This document shows positions 43,013 through 51,751 of a stretch of DNA of 64,000 nucleotides, one piece after another. Position 1 is the stretch's first letter; every line of letters starts with the position of its first letter. The translations under genes and the position numbers were made by a program. Source of the stretch: Bacteroidota bacterium (GTDB lineage: Bacteria; Bacteroidota; Bacteroidia; Chitinophagales; Chitinophagaceae); NCBI GenBank assembly GCA_023386555.1, contig JAEWJK010000006.1, positions 62,001 to 126,000 on the forward strand. Direction: 5' to 3'. The notes under the pieces are model-generated. The model was not told where the DNA came from. It was given only the letters and a program-made list of their open reading frames with translations, and did not search any database.

Positions 43013-43102
43013 TTGATTGGTGAGTAAAGTTCTGAACGCTGAAGTGAGTACCTCAGATCTGTTATTTTTTGATTTTTGTTTCGGTGAATCTCCTTCGTCG
43101 AT

Positions 43103-43120
43103 TTGACACAACGAAGCTCA
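43103..43120 (+). repeat. Dispersed short repeat R, partial copy
   Basis: TTGACACAACGAAGCTCAAT, sharing GACACAACGAAG with copy 1. Confidence 0.45.
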
Positions 43121-43143
43121 ATAGTTGCAATACAGCTAAGCAA

Positions 43144-44571
43144 CTAACACTCACTCAAACTAAGTGGTATATGAACAGCCAATCCACCATCGGAAGTTTC
43201 TTTGTACTTACTGTTCATATCAAGAGCGGTATCCCACATTGTCTTGATCACTTTATCAAGTGAAACCTTAGCATAATCCGGTGAACTTTGCAAAGCCAAT
43301 TGAGAAGCAGTAATTGCCTTGATCGCTCCCATTGTATTTCTTTCAATACAAGGAACCTGAACCAATCCACCGATAGGATCACAGGTCATTCCAAGATGAT
43401 GCTCCATTGCAATTTCAGCAGCCATCATCGTTTGTCGTTGAGATCCACCCTGGCTTTCGGTCAATGCTGCAGCAGCCATTGCACTGCTTACACCAATCTC
43501 AGCCTGGCATCCACCCATAGCTGCAGATATAGTTGCACCTTTCTTAAAGATGCTTCCCACCTCAGATGCAGTTAATAAAAACCGAATGATCTTTTCATCA
43601 TCATTTGCATCCATGAATGTGATGTAATACTGCAATACAGCTGGAATAACTCCTGCAGCTCCGTTGGTTGGTGCAGTCACCACTCTTCCAAAAGCAGCAT
43701 TCTCTTCATTCACAGCCAATGCAAAACAACTCACCCAATCTAAAATATACTGGAAGCTTTCTCCTCCTTGTTTGATGGCAGATTGCCAGGTATTGTAATC
43801 GGTATAAGTTCTTCCTTTCAATAATTTTTTGTTGAGATCAAATGCTCTTCGTCTCACATTCAATCCACCAGGCAATTCGCCGTTAGTATGACAACCACGA
43901 TAAATACAATCTCTCATGGTATGCCATATTCTTAAAACACCTTTTCTGGTTTCCTCTTCTGATCTCCAGGCAGATTCATTTTCCATCACCACTTCATTAA
44001 TGCACATGCCTGTCTTCATGCACCAATGCAACAGTTCATCACTCGTATCAATGGGAAAAGGAAGTTGTACTTCATCTTTACTGTTTCTCTCCTCTCCTTC
44101 TTTCACCACAAAACCGCCACCGATAGAATAAAAAGTTTCACTCCAGCTTTCACCGTTTTTTAGTGTCACAAGAAACGATAATCCGTTTGGATGAAAAGGC
44201 AACACTTCATTATATAAAAACTGAACATGTACTTGTGGGTCAAATTCAATGATCACTTCATTACCCAGCTTCAATCTTTTGGTGGTAGTAATACCATTGA
44301 TCTTTGGTGTGATAGCATTCACATCAATCGTTACAGGATCAGCACCACATAAACCAAGTATCACAGCGATATCCGTTCCATGTCCTTTCCCGGTTTTTGC
44401 CAGTGATCCATATAATAAAATTGTAACAGAAGCAACATCACTCAGTGAAGACTTTGAACGAATCGTATCCAGGCAACGTAAAGCAGCTCTCCATGGACCT
44501 AAAGTATGAGAACTGGACGGTCCCACTCCTATCTTAAACATATCAAACACCGAAATTGCTTCATGTGGCAT
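43144..44571 (-). CDS. sdaA: L-serine ammonia-lyase (iron-sulfur type)
   Basis: 475 residues from the ATG at 44571 (MPHEAISVFDMFKIG); a TTG opens three codons earlier. It converts L-serine to pyruvate and ammonia with a 4Fe-4S cluster. The single chain joins the beta (N-terminal, KIGVGPSSSHTLGPWRAA) and alpha (C-terminal) domains. The cluster cysteines are in GGCQAEIGVSSAMA, LGMTCDPIGGLVQVPC and near the C-terminus. TAPTNGAAGVIPAVL is conserved in the alpha domain. It is monocistronic and stands convergent with the GH92 gene. Confidence 0.94.
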   Translation of the reverse strand: MPHEAISVFDMFKIGVGPSSSHTLGPWRAALRCLDTIRSKSSLSDVASVTILLYGSLAKTGKGHGTDIAVILGLCGADPVTIDVNAITPKINGITTTKRLKLGNEVIIEFDPQVHVQFLYNEVLPFHPNGLSFLVTLKNGESWSETFYSIGGGFVVKEGEERNSKDEVQLPFPIDTSDELLHWCMKTGMCINEVVMENESAWRSEEETRKGVLRIWHTMRDCIYRGCHTNGELPGGLNVRRRAFDLNKKLLKGRTYTDYNTWQSAIKQGGESFQYILDWVSCFALAVNEENAAFGRVVTAPTNGAAGVIPAVLQYYITFMDANDDEKIIRFLLTASEVGSIFKKGATISAAMGGCQAEIGVSSAMAAAALTESQGGSQRQTMMAAEIAMEHHLGMTCDPIGGLVQVPCIERNTMGAIKAITASQLALQSSPDYAKVSLDKVIKTMWDTALDMNSKYKETSDGGLAVHIPLSLSEC

Positions 44572-44646
44572 AGAAAGCAAATGTACTTCACAGCAACTTG
44601 TTAAGTGGCTAAAGATTTCAGAAAAAATCTTAGGTTTACTCTATCA

Positions 44647-45900
44647 ATGAAACTAACACTACTTTCTGTATTTGTACTTGCAATTGCCTGCAGATCAACC
44701 ATGCAAACCATAGAACCTTCTACCGATCCAAATAAAAATAAGCTTGTTGAATTATTGCAGTCAAACGCTGACATGCAACGGTTCATTCAAAACAAAGATG
44801 AATTGAATATACAGGTTATCTACACCAAAATTGACAGGAACGGTAAAGGTGATCCGCATTTTACTGATTACACATTCAATTTTGATGCAGACAGATATTT
44901 TTATCCTGCCAGTACGGTAAAAATGCCTGTTTCATTTCTTGCATTGGAAAAGATCAATGCATTAAGAGATAAAGGCATTGATAAGTTTACCACAATGATC
45001 ACCGATAGCAGTTTTAGTGGTCAGCAGGTAAGTTATACTCAACCATCGGCACAAGACAGTAAAGCCAGCATTGCACATTATATTAAACAGATCTTTTTAG
45101 TAAGTGATAATGATGCTTTCAATCGATTGTATGAATTTCTTGGCCAGGAACATATCTACAATAACTTAAAACAGAAAGGTTATACTAATTCCGTTATCCG
45201 GCATCGCCTTGCAATATTTCTGAGCCAGGAACAAAACAGGCATACGAATCCTATAAGTTTTCATGATACCGCAGGGAATATTTTATATGAACAACCGGCT
45301 CAATACAGCAAAGCAAATTTTCCTGCTGCAAATAATAAAATTGGTAAAGGATATTACAGTGGAAATAAATTGGTGTACGAACCTTTTGATTTTTCATTAA
45401 AAAATAATGTTTCATTGCAGGATCTACATCAGCAATTGCGAACTTTTATTTTTCCATCTTCCGTAAAAAAAGAACAGCGGTATAATATTTCTGAAGAAGA
45501 CAGATCTTTTGCTTTGAGATGGATGAGCAGCTATCCAAGAGAAAGCAAATATCCTTCTTACGATACTGCAGAATATCCGGATAATTATGGAAAGTTCCTC
45601 GGCTCAAAAATTCTCTCCGATCCTAACATCAGGATATTCAGTAAAGCAGGTTGGGCTTATGGTTACCTGACTGATGTTGCATACATCATCGACCTTAAAA
45701 ACAATATTGAATTTATGCTGAGTGCTACCATTCTCAGTAACAGTGATGGCATTTTTAATGATGATAAATACGATTTTGAACAAACAGGATTTCCGTTCAT
45801 GAAATTACTCGGACAAATTGTTTATCAGCACGAACTCACCCGACAGAGGTCCGGCAAAGTCGATCTTTCAGACTTCAAATTCGATTATACCAAAGAGTAG
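44647..45900 (+). CDS. Beta-lactamase-fold serine hydrolase lipoprotein
   Basis: 417 residues from the ATG at 44647, which gives a lipobox (LLSVFVLAIAC). The class A beta-lactamase motifs are visible: Ser89 in PASTVKMP (SxxK), Ser153-Asp-Asn in VSDNDAFN, and Lys333 in KAGWAYG (KxG). No clear omega-loop ExxLN is present and there is a long insert between SDN and KxG, so a true lactamase activity is doubtful; a peptidase or esterase is as likely. The DUF4397 paralogue starts 69 bp downstream in the same direction. Confidence 0.82.
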   Translation: MKLTLLSVFVLAIACRSTMQTIEPSTDPNKNKLVELLQSNADMQRFIQNKDELNIQVIYTKIDRNGKGDPHFTDYTFNFDADRYFYPASTVKMPVSFLALEKINALRDKGIDKFTTMITDSSFSGQQVSYTQPSAQDSKASIAHYIKQIFLVSDNDAFNRLYEFLGQEHIYNNLKQKGYTNSVIRHRLAIFLSQEQNRHTNPISFHDTAGNILYEQPAQYSKANFPAANNKIGKGYYSGNKLVYEPFDFSLKNNVSLQDLHQQLRTFIFPSSVKKEQRYNISEEDRSFALRWMSSYPRESKYPSYDTAEYPDNYGKFLGSKILSDPNIRIFSKAGWAYGYLTDVAYIIDLKNNIEFMLSATILSNSDGIFNDDKYDFEQTGFPFMKLLGQIVYQHELTRQRSGKVDLSDFKFDYTKE

Positions 45901-45968
45901 TATTGGTTTTATTCGGTGATGGCACAATCATTGCCAAGAGTTCAACATCGAATAAAATGCTAATCACT

Positions 45969-46664
45969 ATGAAAAAGAATTTCTTAGCCTTATGCACTAT
46001 GTTGTGTGCTGCAGTATCATTTGTAAGCTGCGAAAAGAATGATGATGAATTAAAAGCCAACTTGCTAGTTGTAAATGCATCACCTAATGGAGGTAACATT
46101 GATGCTTCAGCGAATGGTTCAGTTATTGCATCGAATGTTGCTTATCCATCCAATTCAGGTTACAAAGCTGTTACAACAGGTAATGTAAATGTTGTGGTAA
46201 AAGCGACAGGCACTAACAACGAAATCATTAATGGAACACTTGTAACAGAAGCGAATGCTAATTATACAATGTACATTGTTGATTCATCACACAAAAGAAG
46301 AGCTGCATTTACAAGAGACGATCTTACTGCACCTTCAGCAGGTAAAGCAAAGATCCGTTTACTGCATTTAAGTCCGAATGCATCCAGTGTTGATGTAATG
46401 ATCAACGGTGCTGCGGCAACAAATTTCAGTAACAGGAGTTTTAATGATTTTTCTACCAATGCAAATCTTGCTGCTTTTACTGAAGTAAATGCCGCAGGTT
46501 TAAACTTGCAGGTCAATATAGCTGGCACATCAACAGCTGTGGCTACAATTCCGGTTATTAATTTACAAGCTGGTAAGATCTATACATTCATCATCAAAGG
46601 ATTTGTTGGTGCAGCAATTGGATCAACACAAGCCCTGGGAGTTGAAGTGATCACACATAATTAA
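45969..46664 (+). CDS. DUF4397 domain lipoprotein (paralogue)
   Basis: 231 residues from the ATG at 45969 with a lipoprotein signal ending VSFVSC. Two repeats as in the 12669 protein: VVNASPNGGNIDASANGS and LHLSPNASSVDVMING, each followed by strands ending MYIVDSSHKR or YTFIIKGF. The order of segments and the DDLTAPSAGKAKIRLLHLSP linker closely match that paralogue. The function is unknown; surface location is expected. It ends in a GNRA-loop terminator. Confidence 0.85.
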   Translation: MKKNFLALCTMLCAAVSFVSCEKNDDELKANLLVVNASPNGGNIDASANGSVIASNVAYPSNSGYKAVTTGNVNVVVKATGTNNEIINGTLVTEANANYTMYIVDSSHKRRAAFTRDDLTAPSAGKAKIRLLHLSPNASSVDVMINGAAATNFSNRSFNDFSTNANLAAFTEVNAAGLNLQVNIAGTSTAVATIPVINLQAGKIYTFIIKGFVGAAIGSTQALGVEVITHN

Positions 46665-46690
46665 TTTTTGGGCAAGCAAGGATAGAGAAA

Positions 46691-46718
46691 AAGTCCTGCC
46701 GGAAACGGTAGGATTTTT
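46691..46718 (+). terminator. Rho-independent terminator with GAAA loop
   Basis: CCTGCCG / CGGTAGG (one G-U pair) closed by GAAA, followed by seven T. Confidence 0.8.
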
Positions 46719-46752
46719 TTATTGACCAGAAGCCAGGAATGCTATGAAACTT

Positions 46753-46779
46753 TACTTGCGTCGCACTCTTTTACAATTG
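46753..46779 (-). repeat. Dispersed short repeat R, copy 4
   Basis: The minus strand reads GTAAAAGAGTGCGACGCAAG. The related CAGAT...GCGTTCC repeat follows at 46783-46858, the same pairing as at 3118-3266. Confidence 0.6.
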
Positions 46780-46782
46780 AAA

Positions 46783-46858
46783 CACAGATGAAGCTGATTA
46801 AAAAGATTTACGCTGAAATCAAATAATATAACAATCTGCGTCATCAGCGTTCCCATTC
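46783..46858. repeat. Intergenic repeat, relative of 3118-3206
   Basis: CACAGATGAAGCTGATTAAA ... ATCTGCGTCATCAGCGTTCC. It lies directly upstream of the aminotransferase gene. Confidence 0.55.
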
Positions 46859-46893
46859 TTATTCCTGTTTTCACTTTTGACTTTTGAATTCTA

Positions 46894-46901
46894 TACATTT
46901 G
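46894..46901 (+). promoter_or_regulatory. Candidate -7 element of the aminotransferase gene
   Basis: TACATTTG fits TAnnTTTG, 21 bp before the ATG at 46923. The nearest TTG is only 14 bp upstream, shorter than the usual spacer. Confidence 0.35.
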
Positions 46902-46922
46902 TCGTTTATCAAAGCTTGCACT

Positions 46923-48113
46923 ATGAATTTATCTTCACGATTGGAAAAATTCAATGAGCCTGAAACACTGAAGATGGCGAAATTGGGTAGAGAACTAAGA
47001 GCAAAAGGTTTAGATATAACTGATTTAAGTTTGGGAGAACCTGATTTTGATACACCAAAACACATTAAGAAGGCAGCAATCAATGCAATAAAAGATAACT
47101 GGAGCCACTACACTCCTGTTGCCGGCTATCTTGATCTTCGTGAAGCTATCTGCTATAAATTCAAAAGAGATAATAATCTTGATTATAAGCCCGAGAACAT
47201 TCTTGTTTCAACAGGTGCCAAACAAAGTATTGCAAACCTGGTAATGGCAGTGATTCAAGAAGGTGATGAAGTGATCATTCCTACTCCTTTCTGGGTTACG
47301 TATTCTGAAATAGTGAAGTTAGCAGACGGTAAAGTAAATCTTGTTGAAACTACGTTAGCGAATGGTTTTAAAATTACACCGCAACAATTAGAAGAGGCGA
47401 TTAACCCTGCCACAAAGTTATTCATGTTCTCTTCTCCATGCAATCCATCAGGAGCTGTTTACACACATGATGAATTAGCTGCATTAGTGGAAGTTTTTAA
47501 AAGACATCCACAGGTTTTGATCATGGCTGATGAGATTTACGAATACATCAACTACGTAGGCAAACATGAAAGCATTGCACAATTTGACGAGATAAAAGAC
47601 AGGGTTATTATCATCAATGGTCTTAGTAAAGGTTTTGCAATGACAGGTTATCGTTTGGGTTATTTAGCAGCCAGTGCAGAGATAACCAAAGCCTGTGAAA
47701 AGATACAGGGACAATTCACCAGTGGAACAAATTCTGTTACTCAACGTGCAGCAATAGAAGCTTTTAAACATGATCTGCATCCGACTGAAAAAATGGTGAA
47801 GGAATTTAAGAAGCGAAGAAAGAAAGTGTTGAAACTATTGAAAGGCATTAAAGGAATGGAATGTTTTGAACCTGATGGTGCTTTTTATGTTTTTCCGAAA
47901 GTGACGGCTTTCTTTGGTAAGAGTAATGGTGAACACAGGATAGAAAATGCAGATGACCTTTGCATGTATCTGTTGAACGTTGCTCATGTTTCTACAGTAA
48001 CCGGAAGAGCTTTTGGAAATCCTGAATGCATCAGGTTGTCTTTTGCAAATAGCATGGACAATATTGAAAAAGGATTTAAGAAAATCAAAGAGGCTTTGGA
48101 GCAATTAAAATAA
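46923..48113 (+). CDS. Aspartate/aromatic-type class I aminotransferase
   Basis: 396 residues from the ATG at 46923 (MNLSSRLEKFNEPETLKMAK). It is a fold I PLP enzyme of the AspC-like Igamma group, moving amino groups between aspartate (or a similar donor) and 2-oxoglutarate. Key parts: ITDLSLGEPDFDTPKHI, STGAKQSIANLVMAV (PLP phosphate), SSPCNPSGAVY, ADEIYEYINY, and Lys236 in NGLSKGFAMTGYRLGY. The substrate-binding Arg is in CIRLSFAN. It is probably cytosolic and monocistronic. Confidence 0.92.
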   Translation: MNLSSRLEKFNEPETLKMAKLGRELRAKGLDITDLSLGEPDFDTPKHIKKAAINAIKDNWSHYTPVAGYLDLREAICYKFKRDNNLDYKPENILVSTGAKQSIANLVMAVIQEGDEVIIPTPFWVTYSEIVKLADGKVNLVETTLANGFKITPQQLEEAINPATKLFMFSSPCNPSGAVYTHDELAALVEVFKRHPQVLIMADEIYEYINYVGKHESIAQFDEIKDRVIIINGLSKGFAMTGYRLGYLAASAEITKACEKIQGQFTSGTNSVTQRAAIEAFKHDLHPTEKMVKEFKKRRKKVLKLLKGIKGMECFEPDGAFYVFPKVTAFFGKSNGEHRIENADDLCMYLLNVAHVSTVTGRAFGNPECIRLSFANSMDNIEKGFKKIKEALEQLK

Positions 48114-48221
48114 TCTCTCGCAGAAAGCGCTGAAAACGCAGAATAAGAAATCACCTTCCGCGGCTTCTGCGATTTCAGCGAGAAACACTAGCATCGAAGA
48201 TGCTCATATTTTCTGCGAGAC
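48114..48221. repeat. Palindromic intergenic repeat (CTCGCAGAAAGCGCTG type)
   Basis: CGCTGAAAACGCAGAA at 48129 pairs with TTCTGCGATTTCAGCG near 48170 (one mismatch). An outer pair TCTCGCAGAAA / TTTTCTGCGAGA closes the element. It fills the whole gap between the aminotransferase and RlmK-like genes. Confidence 0.7.
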
Positions 48222-48224
48222 ACC

Positions 48225-49169
48225 ATGAATGATAAACTTCAGATGTTCGAGAATCGTTTGCTCAAAGTGTATAAACACAAAAGCAAACTCGCAAGGCGAC
48301 AAAATGTTTCCTGCTATCGTGTATATGATCATGATCTTCCTGAATTTCCATTTGCGATAGAACTTTACGAAGACAAAATTTATTTAGCTGAATATCTTCG
48401 TCGGCATGGAATGGAAGATGAAGAGCATAATGCCTGGCTGGAAAGCTGTAAAGAAGTTATTTCAAGATTGCTATCAATTCCTGTTAATAAGATTTACGAC
48501 CGACAGCGAAAAAAAATGCATCATCGTAGTCAGCAGTATGAAAAGCTGAATGTGCAGGAAGAGTTTTTTACAGTTGAAGAAAACAATTTAAAGTTTCTTG
48601 TTAATCTCACAGACTATTTAGATACAGGTTTATTTCTTGATCATCGAACTACAAGAAAAATGGTTCAACAGGAATGTGATGGAAAGAGAATGTTGAACTT
48701 GTTTTGTTATACAGGATCGTTCTCTGTGTATGCAGCTGCAGGAAAAGCAGCGTCAGTAACTTCAGTTGATCTTTCGAAGACATATCTTAAATGGGCTGAA
48801 GATAATATGGTCATCAATCGTTTTAAAGACAGCAATAAATATCATTTCATTCATGCTGATGTAAAGCAATATCTGAAGACTTTGAAGCCAAATAGTTTCG
48901 ATTTAGTCGTGATGGATCCTCCTACTTTCAGCAACAGCAAAAGAATGAAAGATATTCTCGACATTCAAAGAGACCATGTTGAATTATTGAATGATGTATT
49001 GGCTGCAACCACACAAGGAGGAATTATTTATTTCAGCACCAATTTTACCAAATTTGTTTTAGAGAAAGAATTGATCAATGCAACAGAAATAAAAGATATC
49101 ACTAAAGCAACTACACCCTTTGACTTTGAAGGAAAGTTGAAGAGATGGTGTTATAAGATGATTAAATAG
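48225..49169 (+). CDS. rlmK: 23S rRNA methyltransferase, RlmK-like
   Basis: 314 residues. It is a class I SAM-dependent methyltransferase matching the C-terminal (RlmK) half of E. coli RlmKL, which makes m7G in 23S rRNA. Motifs: NRLLKVYKHKSKLARRQNV..YRVYD at the N-terminus, LDHRTTRKMV, motif I LNLFCYTGSFSVYAA, and DLVVMDPPTFSNSKRM. The RlmL half is not attached, as is usual in Bacteroidota. It overlaps the next gene, which is convergent, by 8 bp. Confidence 0.85.
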   Translation: MNDKLQMFENRLLKVYKHKSKLARRQNVSCYRVYDHDLPEFPFAIELYEDKIYLAEYLRRHGMEDEEHNAWLESCKEVISRLLSIPVNKIYDRQRKKMHHRSQQYEKLNVQEEFFTVEENNLKFLVNLTDYLDTGLFLDHRTTRKMVQQECDGKRMLNLFCYTGSFSVYAAAGKAASVTSVDLSKTYLKWAEDNMVINRFKDSNKYHFIHADVKQYLKTLKPNSFDLVVMDPPTFSNSKRMKDILDIQRDHVELLNDVLAATTQGGIIYFSTNFTKFVLEKELINATEIKDITKATTPFDFEGKLKRWCYKMIK

Positions 49170-49512
49170 TATCTCTTCGTAAGTAATACAATTTTTCACC
49201 GAACCAATTTCGATAAATGAACCCGATTCTGTAACGTGTGGCAATAGTATCATTATTATATCCGATGTTTAGGAAGATCGTATTTCTTTTTGCTTTCTTT
49301 GTCCATTCATCACCTTTAATATCCCAATATTCAATCCGGGGTTTACCCAAATATTCATGAACTGCGATTCTGTTCTGACCTAATGGTATATTATTCCATT
49401 TAATTGGAATGTTAGTTTGTGCAACAAAAGGAACTGCTATTTCAAAAAAGAAGTAATAAGCCAATCCTATTAGGATAAAGAATATAATAGTAATCTTGAT
49501 TCTACGCTTCAT
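49162..49512 (-). CDS. Single-pass membrane protein, unknown function
   Basis: 116 residues with one N-terminal membrane helix (ITIIFFILIGLAYYFFF) and an extracytoplasmic remainder. The soluble part has IPLGQNRIAVHEYLGKPRIEYWDIKGDEW, a pattern like BamE/SmpA-type outer-membrane assembly proteins (G..k..V...lG.P), but it is too short to be sure. Its ATG overlaps the stop of the ABM gene (ATGA). It ends inside the facing RlmK-like gene. Confidence 0.65.
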   Translation of the reverse strand: MKRRIKITIIFFILIGLAYYFFFEIAVPFVAQTNIPIKWNNIPLGQNRIAVHEYLGKPRIEYWDIKGDEWTKKAKRNTIFLNIGYNNDTIATRYRIGFIYRNWFGEKLYYLRRDTI

Positions 49513-49835
49513 TCTCTAACTTTTTCAAAACCATAATCTCTTTCAACCAAACATATCCTTGTTTTGTAACTACGATACCAATCTTTAATTCCTTTTTGCT
49601 GTGCAGCTATATGTTCAGTTACCTGTTTCCAGTTTTTAATATCATCAAGACTTTGCCAGTAAGAAACAGTAATACCGACTCCATCTCTTGCAGATTCATG
49701 GCCTAAATAACCAGGCTGCTGAGCAGCTAAATCAGACATTTGTTCTGCCATCAATCTATAATCATCATCAACTTCTGTTCGTAACGAAGTAAAGATTACA
49801 GCGTAATAAGGAGGCTTGGGGGTATTCGCTATCAT
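49509..49835 (-). CDS. Antibiotic biosynthesis monooxygenase (ABM) domain protein
   Basis: 108 residues. The ferredoxin-like dimeric ABM fold is indicated by YYAVIFTSLR, YRLMAEQMSDLAAQQPGYLG and GVGITVSYWQSLDDIKNW, then a WYRSYKTRICLVERDY end. Relatives oxidise small aromatics or degrade haem, but many have no known substrate. Its start lies inside the end of the cupin gene (68 bp in a different frame) and its stop overlaps the next gene, so it sits in a tightly packed operon. Confidence 0.85.
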   Translation of the reverse strand: MIANTPKPPYYAVIFTSLRTEVDDDYRLMAEQMSDLAAQQPGYLGHESARDGVGITVSYWQSLDDIKNWKQVTEHIAAQQKGIKDWYRSYKTRICLVERDYGFEKVRE

Positions 49836-50196
49836 AAATGTTCAATTCTTTCTTTGTTAGATCATTCTTGGTGTTACCGGTATTCAATGTTGAAGCAGGT
49901 TCAAATAACATCACCCACACTTCTTCATTCGCAACAGGTTTGTGTTCTGTCATTCTTGGAACAATGGTGAATTCTCCTTCATTGATCACATCAATTCTTT
50001 CCCGGTAATGCATTTCAAAACTTCCTTTCACCACGTAAAACATTTCATCCTCCTGTTCATGATGATGCCATACAAATTCACCTTTGAACTTCACAAGCTT
50101 CACCTGCTGTCCGTTTAATTCACCAACGATCTTAGGAGTCCAGTATTCATTGAAAAGATCAAACTTTTGTAACAGGTTCACCTTATCATTCAGCAT
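49768..50196 (-). CDS. Cupin domain protein
   Basis: 142 residues from the ATG at 50196 (MLNDKVNLLQKFDLF), preferred because the upstream start at 50226 would overlap coaE by 41 bp. It is a single cupin barrel; metal ligands are HHHEQEDEMFYV near residue 45 and the later His in RMTEHKPVANEE. The family end (NTGNTKNDLTKKELNIY) is followed by about 20 odd residues (CNLYFVTNRS at the C-terminus) read in the frame overlapping the ABM gene, so a lost stop codon is possible. The reaction is unknown. Confidence 0.8.
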   Translation of the reverse strand: MLNDKVNLLQKFDLFNEYWTPKIVGELNGQQVKLVKFKGEFVWHHHEQEDEMFYVVKGSFEMHYRERIDVINEGEFTIVPRMTEHKPVANEEVWVMLFEPASTLNTGNTKNDLTKKELNIYDSEYPQASLLRCNLYFVTNRS

Positions 50197-50788
50197 AAGC
50201 TTTGGCTTTTTCAAGTAATTGTTCATGTATCTTCAACACTTGTGGAAGAATCATCTGTTGTTCATCATTTACAATAACAAAATCACACAACCGCATTTTT
50301 ATCACATCACTGATCTGCCTGTTCATTCTTGAAAGCACTTCGTCTCTTGTTAAACCACTTCTCTCCATCACTCTTTTTATTCTGAGTGATTTTGGAGCCG
50401 TAACGCCTATCACATACTGCAGATTAAAAGCAGAACCAGCTTCAAACATCAATGCAGCTTCTTTAATAATGTAAGGTGAAGTTTGCTTTTCTGCCCAGTC
50501 AATTCCGGCTTGTATTGCTGCAGGATGAACAATTGCATTTAGTTTATCCAATTGATAAGAGTCATTGAATACTTTATCAGCGAGGTATTTTCTATTCAAT
50601 TTTTCTCCATCATAAGATGCATCCCCAAATTCGTTTTTTATCTGTTTAATCAGCGATTCATCTTTCTCCATTATTTCTTTAGCTGCAGCATCAGCATCAA
50701 ACACAGGAATGCCCAACACTTTAAAGATATTAGCAACTACTGTTTTACCACTACCAATTCCACCTGTTAATCCAACCTTAAGCATCAT
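50186..50788 (-). CDS. coaE: Dephospho-CoA kinase
   Basis: 200 residues, normal length. CoaE phosphorylates dephospho-CoA, the last step of coenzyme A synthesis. The P-loop GLTGGIGSGKT is at residues 7-17, PVFDADAAAKEIM holds the substrate aspartate, and the lid region RVMERSGLTRDEVLSRMNRQI follows. The gene is part of the group nusB, DUF1573, yajC, coaE on the minus strand, typical of Bacteroidota, and overlaps the following cupin gene by 11 bp. Confidence 0.95.
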   Translation of the reverse strand: MMLKVGLTGGIGSGKTVVANIFKVLGIPVFDADAAAKEIMEKDESLIKQIKNEFGDASYDGEKLNRKYLADKVFNDSYQLDKLNAIVHPAAIQAGIDWAEKQTSPYIIKEAALMFEAGSAFNLQYVIGVTAPKSLRIKRVMERSGLTRDEVLSRMNRQISDVIKMRLCDFVIVNDEQQMILPQVLKIHEQLLEKAKAYAE

Positions 50789-50825
50789 TAAAAGTAAAAT
50801 TCAGAATTGATAGTCACAATAAAAA

Positions 50826-50850
50826 ATCCCGGCTCTTACTGAACCGGGAT
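50826..50850 (-). terminator. Rho-independent terminator between yajC and coaE
   Basis: ATCCCGGCTC / GAACCGGGAT with a 5-nt loop; on the minus strand it is followed by a T run. It may end the nusB-yajC transcript. The motif CGTACTTCGTATCTCGTACTT beside it recurs near 55270 as CTACTTCGTATCTCGTACT. Confidence 0.75.
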
Positions 50851-50894
50851 GAATTTATATATCGTAGATCGTACTTCGTATCTCGTACTTCTTC

Positions 50895-51242
50895 TTAAGC
50901 TTTTACTGCAGTAGCTTTATTAATCGCTGCAGTCCATTCCTGGCTGATAGCAGTTTTCTCGATCTTGATATAACTACCTGGGCTTACTTCAAGATTAATC
51001 GTTCCATCTTCATTCACTTTGTTGATCGTTCCATGAATACCAGCAATCGTTACGATCTTATCTCCTTTACCCATTGCTTCTATAAACTTTTTCTGCTCTT
51101 TTGCTTTTTTTGCTTGCGGACGAATCATAAAAAACCAGAATACAAGAATGATAGCACCCATCATTACAAATGAAACCATCGAACTGCCACCTTGCTGACC
51201 ACCACCTGGTGCTCCCAATAATAAGAAAATTGAATTAACCAT
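50895..51242 (-). CDS. yajC: Preprotein translocase subunit YajC
   Basis: 115 residues. One membrane helix (VSFVMMGAIILVFWFFMI) is followed by the family hallmark RPQAKKAKEQKKFIEAM..GDKIVTIAGIHG. YajC associates with SecDF in the inner membrane. The N-terminal stretch LGAPGGGQQGGSS is Gly/Gln-rich. It lies after the DUF1573 gene in an operon order common in this phylum. SecDF is encoded at 57936. Confidence 0.95.
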   Translation of the reverse strand: MVNSIFLLLGAPGGGQQGGSSMVSFVMMGAIILVFWFFMIRPQAKKAKEQKKFIEAMGKGDKIVTIAGIHGTINKVNEDGTINLEVSPGSYIKIEKTAISQEWTAAINKATAVKA

Positions 51243-51264
51243 TGTTTATTGTTTTGTGTTTAGC

Positions 51265-51723
51265 TTATTTTTTTACTTCACCTATAAATGAAAGTGTATA
51301 ATTCTGTTGCCCTTTGGTGTTCATGGCAACATTAATTGATTTATGAACAGTTGGTGGCTGACCAACACTGTTGAATACAGCTTTGATAAATCCTTCACCC
51401 CCTGGCTTGATTGGTTCTTTTGTATATTCAGGAACGGTACAACCACAACCTGGCACTACACTTTGAACGATCAAAGGTTTATCACCGGTGTTTTTAAAAC
51501 GGAAATTGATGTTCGCTTTCTCACCATCATTGATTGTCCCAAAATCAACCAGTGAATCCAACCATTGAACAGTGGTAAACTTTGTAGAATCCATCACTTC
51601 ATTACTTGCATCAGAAACCACAGGAACTTCCGATGGTTTCTTATCTGAAGTTTGCTCACTAGATTCATCGCTGGCACAACCAACGAAAGCTACAAAGCTG
51701 ATAAGTATTGCAAGTTTTCTCAT
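51265..51723 (-). CDS. DUF1573 lipoprotein
   Basis: 152 residues with lipobox (LAILISFVAFVGC). Residues 50-152 form a single ASH/DUF1573 beta-sandwich: DFGTINDGEKANINFRFKNTG, then the paired cysteine segment PGCGCTVPEY and GGEGFIKAVFNS. The linker before it is Ser/Asp/Glu-rich. DUF1573 lipoproteins are abundant in Bacteroidota and have no settled function. The gene lies between nusB and yajC, a conserved placement. Confidence 0.9.
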   Translation of the reverse strand: MRKLAILISFVAFVGCASDESSEQTSDKKPSEVPVVSDASNEVMDSTKFTTVQWLDSLVDFGTINDGEKANINFRFKNTGDKPLIVQSVVPGCGCTVPEYTKEPIKPGGEGFIKAVFNSVGQPPTVHKSINVAMNTKGQQNYTLSFIGEVKK

Positions 51724-51751
51724 TTCCTTTTATAAAAATGCAAATGTACAG

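Noticed and set aside
44647..45900. True class A beta-lactamase resistance gene
   Set aside because: SxxK, SDN and KxG are present, but no clear omega-loop glutamate motif and a long insert make antibiotic hydrolysis unproven.
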